NCBI GenBank assembly: GCA_937911745.1
Contig: CALDPX010000041.1
Location: forward strand, 1 to 64,000
Direction: 5' to 3'
Source: an uncultured Alistipes sp.
GTDB taxonomy: Bacteria; Bacteroidota; Bacteroidia; Bacteroidales; Rikenellaceae
DNA: 64,000 nucleotides
The number at the start of each line of letters is the position of its first letter. Within the stretch, counting starts at the first letter, position 1. The position numbers were made by a program, and so were the translations under genes. The notes below the pieces were generated by a model that made no database searches, was not told the DNA's origin, and saw nothing but the letters and a program-made list of their open reading frames with translations. This document shows positions 24,901 through 36,900 of this stretch, one piece after another.

Positions 24901-27900
24901 ATGCAGATGCTCCGAAACTCACTGTTGCAGATATTCAGCGCACCAAAGCAGAGAGAAAACGCCTTGTCGAGATACAAAAGTATTGGTCTGATGTCGTGGC
25001 TGCCGGTCAATCTGCAATGCAACCTCCAACTAATACCGAACCATCCGTTGAGGCAGAGACTTCCGCACATGTACCAAGTTCAACCGAAGATGTTGGACAA
25101 CCCGAGGATAAACAGAGCGTTGACACACCCACTTCAACTGACGCTCAGTTAGGGCAAGCGGAAGAGGTTGCTACGGAGCAATTTACGCCTATTGAAATTG
25201 GAGAAAACTCTTGGGGAAAGGTATACCAGTGGGTAAGAGGCAAAGCATTAGAAGCAGCCAATTTCCTAAAACGAGCACAATCTGGTTACTTAAAGGGAGT
25301 GTTCTATCGAGAAGGTGTGGGTGAAATTGATATGGTATGGGGTAATAAACAGGGAGGTCTATACCACATCATAGATAAACACATTATAAACTACTCCGAC
25401 TTTTCTTCCATTGATGAGGCTATGTCTGTAATTGAAGACACTATCAAGAGTGGTAAAATATCCTACGACAAAGATAGAACCCTCTTTATTAAGGGTGCGT
25501 ATCGCGTTGTTACAGAGAAAACCCCAGAGGGTAATTGGATTGTGTCCGCCTATGACCACAGACGTTCAATGAAAAACAAAAAAAGAAGCGAGGAAGACGC
25601 CACACTTTTCCGCCAAGGCATCTTTAACGAGGAGAATGGGACCCCTGTATCTCCTAACTCTGCTTCTGCGGACAAAGATACAACATCTATTTCAGAAAAC
25701 CAAACAGAGGACCAAGATGTTGCCGAAACTCCTTCAACTGACGCCCGAATTGAACAAGCAGAACAGGACACAGCCACCGAACCGACCGAAGCTCAAAAGG
25801 AGGCAGGTAACTACAAAAAGGGGCACATCAAGATTGATGGCTTAGATATCACTATTGAGACCCCCAAGGGTGTAGTGCGTAGTGGCGTGGATGAACAGGG
25901 CAACCCTTGGAGCGTCACTATGAATAACACCTATGGCTATATTCGTGGCACTGAGGGTGTCGATGGCGACCATATAGACCTATTCCTATCCGACCATCTT
26001 GATGGTTGGATAGGCGAGGTGTTCGTTGTTGATCAAGTGAAGCCCGACGGCTCATTTGATGAGCATAAGGTTATGTATGGTTTCAACTCTATCGAGGAGG
26101 CACAAAGCGCCTATCTCTCCAACTATTCGGAGGGCTGGCAGGGGCTGGGTGCTATCACCGGTACTTCCAAAGAAGAATTCCAAAAATGGATAGCCTCTTC
26201 GCACCGCAAAACCAAACCCTTTGCCGAGTACAAGAACGTCAAAACTATCGATGGGCAGGCTGTGTCTCCTGAATCTTCTGAACAGATAAGTTTGGAGGAC
26301 TACCTAGCTCGTCTTGGTTTGCGCAGTCCTATATCTGACTACATGGATGATAAAATGCGTAATCCTCGCGGATTGACAGAGTCACAGAAGAAACAGCTGC
26401 AAAAAGATGCTGCCATCGCCGCCGAGGAGTACCAGACTAAACGAGGTGAAGCTATCCGCCAATATGGTAGTTTGGTTGCAGAAGGTAAAATCACACCCCC
26501 ATCAAATCTTGACAGGCTACTCGCGGCAGCAAATGGTCATACCGATAATGACTCCACGCAGGCTGCCCGTAGAGCATTGGAGAAAAGAGGATATAACTGG
26601 GAAACGGGTGAGAAAATAAAACAGCAGTCCGACGCATCTCCGAGTATAGAGACCACTACAATAGACGAGTTTGCCGCAGCTCTTGCAGAGCAAGGATATA
26701 TCGAACGTAAACCTTATAAGGCTAAATTTAGCATCTGGAAATTTGTTGCTGGCAAAGAATCAAGACCGAGTACTACAATTCCCACAGTGTTGGAAGGTGT
26801 ATATTACGATAAGGGATTCCGTGTGGGTACTGACGCCAAAGTACTTGTAAAAGTAAAGGAAACTGCTTATCCATCAGAATACGAGGGCACTGCTCGTATG
26901 CGTGATGGCGCAAGAACTGACGAAGGGGTTAAATACCCTCCCTACGAGAAAATCATTCCTGATTATAAACAAGCAGATTCTCGCAAGATTGACTTTGCCG
27001 ACCTATTAGGTTTTCTTAATGCGGTCAAGGAGAGAGTAACAGCAGAACACGAGGCGACCACTCAACACCGTTCATTATCAGCAGCGTTGAACAATACCCC
27101 GATTTCAATGCGTCTGGCTAATGGGCAAGTTGTTTCATTCTCTCTCGCCAAACTAATAAAGTATGCGTTGGCTGCAAAACAAATTGGAGCAGATAGGATA
27201 TATGGCAATGATTGGACTCGTGCCGTACTAGCTAAGAATAAGAATGGCGAATTAGCGTTGTTAATACCAGTACATCCAGATGTGTACCCCTTTGTGGGAT
27301 CTACCCGATATTATTATGCTCCGGAATTGGAAGACAAGCCCAAGCCTAACAAGGTCCCCGCCAAATCTGACACTCAGGAACCAGCAGCAACAGCGGTCGA
27401 GCCTACAACCGATGGAATCATAGACCGTGGCACTATGCAACTGGTTATGTCGAATGCTGAATTTGCTGAGTTGTTGAGGAGTGGCACCAAGGAACAATTG
27501 GAAGCATATCGCAATGAGTTGGACAAACAACTTATTGTGGATGGCTCCACTATTCTTTCCGATGGCGAAACTATACGCAAAGAGTACAAACAGTTGGTTG
27601 AGGAGTATGGCGGTAAGGATAATGTGCCCAGCGACCGCATTGAGGCTCTCAACACCCGTTATATGCCATATGCTAACTTGACAGATGCTATCTATGAACG
27701 CATACATTCTATTGATGACCGTATTCGTGAGATAGACAACCAGCAAGCAGAGCAAACCAACCGGCAATTAAAACAGCAGCAGACCGAATTTAACGATACT
27801 GCCTACAATGGCTTTCTCAAAGGCAAGACGCCTCTTGCTATTGCAGCTGCCAATAGAGCCCTCAGTAAAAAATACAACTTCGAGGGTAATGTCATGACCG

Positions 27901-30900
27901 TTGCAGAGTATATTGAGGATGCTGTACGCAACAACACCATCAGGTTAAACACCATAGAGGAAAATAAGTATAAGGGTGCTAGCCGTAGAGCCTGGAACAA
28001 GATGGATGCACAACAACAGGCAGCTGACGAGAAGCGTGTTAAAGAGAGTGGTACTAAGACAATCTACACCATCAATGACCATGACTTTGGCAAGCAAGCA
28101 TATGCCTATGCTCAATACCTTATCGATAAGGCTAAATCTCAGGAGAGACCGGAAACTACCAACGCGAAGTCCAAACCTATTCTTGCGAGCAAAGAGCCTA
28201 CCACCAAGGAAGGTGCAACCGATAAAATCGAAGACTTTGGCGAGAAAATTGGCGGCGCGAGGAAAGATGTGGCACGCGAGAGAGTTAAGGACTCGGCAAA
28301 ATTGTCGAGGACAGACCTCGCTACGCTTAAAGACCCCGACAAAATACTATCTCGCACCAACATCATCAAGTATATGCGCGAGGGACAAATGACCCCCGAT
28401 GATGCCACGACTCTCCTCGCCCTCAATATGGCAGTAAGAGGCAATAGTGGTGGCAATAGCAAGGCGGTGCTGATGGATAAGTATCGTCAGAGTGCTTTGG
28501 ATTGGGTAGAGGGCAAAAATTTGGTCATTGAGATAAATGATGCAGATGTTGAGGCTTATATTTCGGCGTTTAGCGAAACAATAAGAAGCAGAAGCAACTT
28601 TGCAGAAGTAGCGCGAAAAGACCTTGAATATGCCTTAAAAACATATCAGGACTATAAAACCACATACGAGGCTATCAGCTATCCCGAAGTGAATAGAGCT
28701 ATCAAGAGTGCGTATATCCGATATGGTGAGTTTGACCAACGTTTCTGGGTTGTGGGTGGTCCTGCTGCTCGCAGAGGCTTCCCTTTCTCCACGCTTGAAC
28801 AAGCGGTGTCTAAATTCAAAAAAACGTACCCCGAAGTTAAAGACGCTCCTTCTAGATCGAGCGACTCGGCAGTTTCGGAGGATAAGGTAGGGCATCTTTA
28901 TGTCACCAAAGACAATAGAGGCTACTACCGCATTAAGAGTCGCCAGATACCAGGCAATATCTATTTGTCGGGGAGGCTATACTCCAAGAAGGAGGCAGAG
29001 CAATATCTCAAAGACAATGCCGAAAAACTCATTGCTCGCGAGGATAGGATGACCGAAACCCTGATGGGTTCCAATATCGGTATGGTTGAGCGCAAAGGCA
29101 AAGACTATCGACAAGGTAAGGATGTAACTCCTCAGGACTTCCTTGACACTTTCGGTTTCCGAGGTGTAGAGTTTGGCAATTGGGTTCCGCAGGCAGAGCG
29201 ACAGTTGTATCTCAACAAGTCATACGATGCTATTATGGATCTTTGCGAAGCCGTTGGAATATCGCCCAAAGCATTCTCTTTGGGTGGTCGCCTTGGTTTG
29301 GCTTTCGGTGCTCGTGGTAAATCGAGAGCATTGGCACACTACGAGCCAGTCAAAGAGGTCATCAACCTCACAAGGCTCAAAGGCGCTGGTTCGTTAGCTC
29401 ACGAGTGGTTCCACGCTTTGGATAACTATATGTCAAAACAGGTGAGTGGTAATGTTACGGAGATGGCTACAAACACGCACAGAGCCGAGCGCACCGAAGT
29501 AACCGAAGCGTTTAGAGAGTTGGTAAGAGAAATGGACAAATTGCCCTACACCAAACGCTCTCAAAATGCTGGCGACTATTGGGGTGAGGTATGGGAACGA
29601 GCTGCACGATTATTCCAAAGCTACATCTACAATAGCCTTCAAGAAAAAAACACAATTTCGCCTTTATTGGTTCGTGGCGATGCCTTGTTTGTGGAATCCG
29701 ACAATGCAGACACTGATTTTGAAGCGTCATCATATCCTTATCCCTCGGCGAAGGAAAATGAGATAATGAAACCCTACTTCGACAAACTCTTTGACACCAT
29801 ACAAGAGAGGGAAGAGGATGGTAAAACCATTCTTTACCAGGTGGAGCAGGGTGAGCTTGCAACAACAAATGCCAACATAACAACACAAGAGGTTATCGAT
29901 CTTGTGCGTGCTACTGGTGTTGAGGTGGAGATGGTTACTCCCGAGACTATGATAAAGCCCGAAGCCACCTTCTACTCCAATGCCGAGCATGCTGTGCAAA
30001 ATATCAAGCAGGAGAAGGCTACACCTGAGCAGTGGCTCAAAATGATTGAGAAGAATGGTGGTCTGAAAGCTGGCGAGGATAAGTGGCTCGGTCTTTCCGA
30101 CTGGCTTAAAGCAGCTACTTCAAAAACTCTCACCAAGCAGGAGGTGCTCGACTACATCCGCCAAAATCAAATCCGAATTGAGGAAGTAGAATATAGTGCA
30201 GATGTAGCAGGCTTCGATGAACTCAAAGCTGAATATGAGTCACTACTGAGGAGCGATGGTTACGATGCCGCACACGAAGCAATGACTGACAGATATGGTG
30301 ACGACTTCGATATAGCGTTTGAAGACCTCGGCGGAGAATTAACCATCGCCAATGAAGAGGCTGCCTCAGTCCTTCTCGGAAGTGATAATATCATCAACTC
30401 CACCAGACTTGAATACACCACCAAAGGTCTCACCAACAAGCGAGAGATTGCTCTTGTAGTTCCCACTATTGAGGCGTGGAATAGAACAGATGAAATACAT
30501 TTTGGCGATGCAGGCGAAGGTCGAGCAGTCGCTTGGGTGCGTTTTGGAGAGACCACAGATGAGGGTGGCAATAGAGTATTGGTTATTGACGAAATACAGA
30601 GCAAACGTCATCAAGAGGGCAGAGAGAAAGGTTACTTCGATGAGAAAGAGTTGGATGCGCGACTCAATGTCTTAATACCACGAATGTTGCAAGCAGGCAT
30701 CTATGTAGAACACGATCCAATGGCTCGTTCTATACGTTTCTTGGACTCAAAAACTATGGTGCCTCTGGAAACACTCACGCATCGTGCTACTAACGAACAA
30801 AAGGAACTGATGCAACAGTACTGCAACCTCGTATTCTCCAATGACAAAGTAAAGCCTGCCCCATTCGAGAAGAATTGGCACGAGGTTGCAATGAAGCGCA

Positions 30901-33900
30901 CCCTCCGCTATGCTGCCGAGAACGGCTACGACAAAGTGGCTTGGACTACGGGCGACCAGCAAGCCGAGAGGTATAACATTGGCGATGTTATAGAGAGTGC
31001 TAAAATTATGGATGGAGCAGATGGTGGCTCACCTTCTTATAGAGCGGTTGTGCTTACGCCTAAAAATGATATAGGTAATAACTATGTGCTATATGTGAAT
31101 AAGGATGGTATTATTCGCAACACTGAGGGTGCGGCTCGTAATATGGGGCTGCGTGATAAACACCTTTCGGATGTGGTCGGCAAAGCTCTAACCGAGAAGT
31201 TGCTGTCCTCACCCAATAACACAACTATATCTGGCGATGGTCTCCGCATTGGTGGCGAGGGTATGCGAGCATTCTACGACCAGATTTTGCCCAACTTTAT
31301 GAATAAGTATGGCAAGAAGTGGGGTGTGGAGGTCGGAGAGGTTACGATGCCCGACCTTGCCGAGAACAACACTATGCACTCGGTGGATGTCACCCCTGAT
31401 ATGCGCGAGAGTGTTTTGAGAGGACAACCTCTATTCTTGCAGGAGCCCACTGCCGAAAATCCCGAAGGCGTGGTATATGGCTGGATGACAGATGGTAAGA
31501 TTTATCTCACGGAGCGAGGTCTTAATCCGGAGACTCCCATCCACGAATATACCCACATTTGGGATATGGTATGTCAACAGGAAAACCCCGAGTTGTGGGC
31601 AGAGGGTGTAAAGCTGATGAAGCAACTACCACTCTGGGAAGAAGTGCGCACAAATCCTGCCTACGAAAAGATTGCCGACAATGAGAACTTGCTGGCTTCG
31701 GAGGTCCACGCACGCTTGGTTGCTCCGGGTAGTGCAAACATTCTTGATAATATGCTCGAAGAGAAGAGTGTGCGCCCCACCCTTATTGGTCGCTTGCGTA
31801 CCTGGCTGTCAAAGTTCTGGCGTTGGTTGAGGAAGCATCTACTTCCCGACACCAAACTCACGATTGCCGAGTTTAAGAATATGCCTCTCAAAGACCTCGT
31901 TGCGGGGAAGAGGTTGGATGCAAAAGACGAGATCCGTTTCCGCTCCGGAGAGGCTGAGGATTACACCCCCGAGGAGCAAGAGATTGTCTCCAAAGCGAAA
32001 GCCAATGGCACCTATCTGAAAGCCCCCAATGGCAAACCTTCCAACCTCACACCTCGCCAGTGGGTGCAGGTACGCACCAAGGCATTTAAGGAGTGGTTTG
32101 GAGATTGGGAGAAAGCACTCCGTATTGAGAAGTTGCGCAATAGTAAGGATATTAGGATTAGTGGGGAAGAGATTGAAATCACCGACAACTTTAAGGAAAA
32201 CAAAAAGAATGCTTTGAGGTATAGCCATACTTTTTCCGGTAAAAGGTACCAAAACAACGACACTGGTGAAAGTATTGGCATATATACAGGTCGTCATAAT
32301 GGTGGTGTAAAAGAAGTTTTACAACACAACTATAAGGATATTCCGCACATTCAAAGCATTGCAGCTATCCCTGAAATTATCAAGCATAGCATATATATAG
32401 AGTCTCAACCGAATAAAGACCTTGAAAGAAACCCCTCCGTTACAGAGTATCAATGCTATGTTTGTGGGCTCGACATTGCGGGTGAAGACTATACCGTTTT
32501 AGCAAAGGTGGCTGTTGATAAGGATGGAAATCGCTATTATGACCACAATCTCACCGCAGTAGAAAAAGGAAAGCTGATTGACATTGCAAACAATGAACAA
32601 TCAGCTATTACGAGTGGTTTTAGCACAACGCCCGATACGAAATCGACTACCAACTCGCAGTACAAATATAAGGAGTTAGTTTCAATTCTCCAAACAAATG
32701 TCTCAAAAGTTGTCGATGCAAATGGCGAGCCAATGGTTGTTTATCACGGTTCGAACTGGAAAGGCATCACCACTTTTGATAGAAGTCAGTCGAAACGCCG
32801 CAGAAGTGGCTTGAAAGAGTATGGTCATTTCTTCACCACGAATAGGGCTCTTGCTGAAATGTATTCTCTGGTCGATGATGCCCCCGAGGTTAAGGAAGAG
32901 CTCACTCGCCTTGATGCCCAAATAGAAGCAGCTGCCGAGAAGAAAGACATCGACAAGATGCTTGACCTCTACACCGAGAAAGAAAGGATTACTCGCAATC
33001 TTGGTGGTCGTGTGTATGAGGTATTCCTCAATATGAGGGACGTGGCAGAGTTTGATGCCGAATATCAAGCGGAGAAGGGGTGGTACAACTTGAAAGCTGA
33101 TGTCGGGTATAAAACTGCAATAGGTAGGGATGCAATCGAAGCTTATGCAGGTCAAAATGGAATGACCGGCAACAAACTACGCAAAGATGGTATTATTGCC
33201 AGAAACATCATCGATCTGTTTGTGGGTACAGAGAATAAGGACGACCTTAAACCATACTTTGAAAAATATGGAGGAGATGTATTCTTGGTATTTGACCCTC
33301 AAAATATCAAGTCTGCCACCGATAATGTTGGCACCTTCGATGCAAACAATCCCGACATAAGGTATCGCGGTGGCGAGGCTGATGCAGGCGTTACAACTAC
33401 CCAGCAGATGGCAGAGGTTGCAAGAGAATTGGCTGCATCCCTGCACACTCCTATTGAAGTCTACACCAATGTTGAGGATATAACTGATGCTAATGCCTAC
33501 CGTCAGCGCAGAATGCGCCGCGACAAGGGTTGGTGGACCAGCAGTGGTAAGATTGGTATCAACCTTACGCAACACGAGTCCATCTCGGATGTTGAGGCTA
33601 CAATCCTCCACGAGGTTGTTGGACACAAGGGTTTGCGCGAGGTCGTAGGCAACGAGAAAGCCTATAACGAGTTGCTCGATAGAGTTTGGGAACATCTTAC
33701 TCCCGAGCAGCAGAAGTTGTGGGGAAGCAAATACGCTGACCGCTATGAGGCAATGGACGAGTATCTGGCGACACTTGCCGAGGGCAATGTGACGTTGGGT
33801 ATTTGGGACCGTATAGTTGGTTGGTTCCGTCAGCTGCTCGATAGGGTTTCCGGACGAAGACTGCAAATCTCCGACAGGGATATAGCCTATCTTTTGTGGA

Positions 33901-36900
33901 AGTCGCGTGCAAGGTTACAAAAGCCCAAGAGTGCAGACGAGGCTCTGGCTATGGTGAATACCGACAAAAAGTATCGCGAGGAGGCTTATCGTTCTCGCCG
34001 CGCCAATGCTCGAAAGCCACAACTGACATATCTTAAAGAATTATCCGAGCCCAAGGTTACCGAGTACCTGCGATACTACACAGCTGCCAACGGTGTAACA
34101 GATAAATTGGTACCGGAAGAGAATCGCAAGGATTTCCTTGTGGAGTTGTATGATTGGTTGCCCAAGGAGTATAAGCAGTTGTTGCACCAGCGCCGCCCCA
34201 AGGCACCAGCCGAGGAACTTGACCGCTTGCTCCGCAAAAAGCAAAAGGATGGCAGCACCGACACGCTGCGAGGTATTTTGGGCGACAAACTCTACGATGC
34301 AGTATTGAGCGAGGTATTGCCCGTATATTGGAGCCCCAAATATGTAAATGGAATCCTCCGCCGTAGGTTCCAACAGGAATTAAGGAGATCGGGCTCGGAG
34401 GACCAGGGTAACACTTATCTCGACAAGGGTAATCCCAATGCCACCTTTGAGGAGACAGGTAAGGTGGGTAGTTCCGCGTTTACTCGCAAATTGTTCGACA
34501 ACGCCGAGCCCGTGAGGAAATTCCAGCAGAGACTTGTGGAGGCTTATGGAGTGGTAATCGATGCCACTAATAATCTTTATAGTGCCATCAATCGCTGGTC
34601 ATCTCGCGCTCAGGTTAAGATAGATCGCTTCACGTTGAGGTACATCAACCCACTGCTCGATACAATTAAGGAGATCGAGCAGAAAAGTCCTATGAAATAT
34701 AAGGATGTATCCGACTATTTGACCTACAAACACGCCATAGAACGACACGACTCTGGTGTCACCTCATTCCCTAGTGGAGAGGGTGTTGAGTTGAGGCACC
34801 ACGAGTGGAATTACCATAAAGCACAAGTGGCTGTCAAAGACTTCGAGAGCGTAGTGCCCAAAGAGTTAGTTGACGAGTTATGGCGAAAGGTAAATCTGCT
34901 CAATAAAACCACTTTGGACAATTTGGTGACCAGCGGTAATATCTCGTTAGACACCAAGGAACGCATTTTGAGCCATCATTGGCAGTACTATGTGCCGCTG
35001 TCGGGTTGGGATATGTCCACCACACAGGCGATCGACCCCGTGAAATTCTACGACTTTGGCGATGTCAAACATCCCAAAGGTGTTAGTAGCAGTGTTTACA
35101 TCGGAAAAATTGACGAAGGCAGGATTACGAAACCTGGCGACCCTCTTGCTGCTATGATCAACTTTGGTTGTAGGGCTATCATCTCCGGTGAGAACAACAA
35201 GATGAAACTGGTCGCAGGTAAATTGTGCGCTGACGCCGAAGCTGCGGCTCGTAAACAAGGCAAGCACCCTGAGTTGGTTTTCGACCTTAAAAAACGATAT
35301 GCGTATAAGGACCTTTCCGGTAAATGGCGTCCTCTGCCCCTGGGTGAGGATATGAATGAAGAGTTTTTGAGAGAATTGGAAATCTCGAAAATGAAACGTA
35401 GAGAGATTGCCTTCTGGAAATCCAAACTTAAAGACCCTAATTTGAGCGCCGTAGAGAAACAAGATATTTTTGTTCGCATTACTCGCGCACAAGAAGAGGA
35501 GGTCGTAAAAGAGATATATCGTGGTGACAATAATATGCCTGGCGAGCTCCCCTTGGCGAAAAACTTGGAGGCTCAGAGGATTGTTACTATGTATGTCAAT
35601 GGCGAGGCTCAGAGTATCATCTTTGCCGATCCCTTGGTAGCGATGGCTATCAACGGAGAACTCACCTCTGCACAAGGCAAGGCAAGTAGGTTTTTGGGAA
35701 GATTAACCAGAACCATGTCGGGTCTTTTTACGAGTTATAACCCAGCCTTTGTAGTATCTAATGTGATACGCGACTTCCGACATTCATTTAGGATGCACCT
35801 ATTGGACTCCTCGTATGGTGGCGTTAGCAAATTCACTCGCAATCTTCCATACACCTATGGAGCAATATGGCGTAGTGAGAGGGGCAAGGCAAAACCTCTT
35901 TCGGTAGACGAGGTGGGCGATTATGATATTCTGAATAGCGTTGAGGATCGCGCGATATTGATGGAGAGGTATGGTCGTCAGCGTGTGTTGGATACGCTCT
36001 ATGAAATTTTCGAGGAGCAGGGTGGCTTGACCGGTTATGTTTTCACGCAGAGCATCGATGAGATAGAGTCGAATCTTCGCAAACTTGCTCGCCGCAACGC
36101 TATTAAGTCGAAGTCGAAAGTTGCCCGAGGTGCCATAGATGGTTGGGAAGGTATTAATGAGTGGTATGATGCTCTGGCATCTGTGAGTGAGGGCTCAACT
36201 CGTTTTGCTACATTCCTCGCATCTCTCGAAAGGGGCTCGTCTTCTGCCGAGGCTGCGCAAAATGCAAAGGACATAACCGTCAACTTCAACCGCAAAGGCG
36301 AGTGGAGCAAGACACTTGGTACTTTATACCTCTTCTTTAACGCATCTATGCAGGCAGCCTATCAGGAGTTCAATGTTGCAAAAAACAACCCCTGGCGCAC
36401 CGCACTATTCGCCACATATAGAACCGCTACCGGCATCATAAATGCTTTGCTGGCAGACTATGCTCTTGATTTAATTAATGGCGATGATGAGGACGAGAGA
36501 AACGATTTGGATATTCCATTGCACGTTAAGTTGAGCAACACAGTAATTCCTTTGTTTAGTAGTGGTAAGTATATCAAAATACCTCTTGCACAAGGCTCCG
36601 AAACCCTCTTTAACTCTTTGGGTGTTTACCTCTATGAGTTGATGGCAGGCAAGATGTCTGCCGAAGAGTTCGCTGGGGAGTTGTTGAGACTGCCATTTGA
36701 CGCATTCTCGCCTTTGGCAGTTCCCGAGAATGGTGATTTTGTACGCTCCATTTTACCCACCGTCTTTACTCCACTCTATGATGTTTGGGTAAATGAGGAT
36801 TACCTTGGACGCCCAATTCATAGGGAACGCTACTCAGATGCAACACCAGAATATCAGTTGGGATTGAAGAATACGCCCGAGTTCTTTGTTAATTGGGCGA

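Noticed and set aside
27261..35675. Several 150-240 codon minus-strand frames opposite the giant gene
   Set aside because: They are spaced as complement shadows of one conserved long frame and contain no domain-like sequence.
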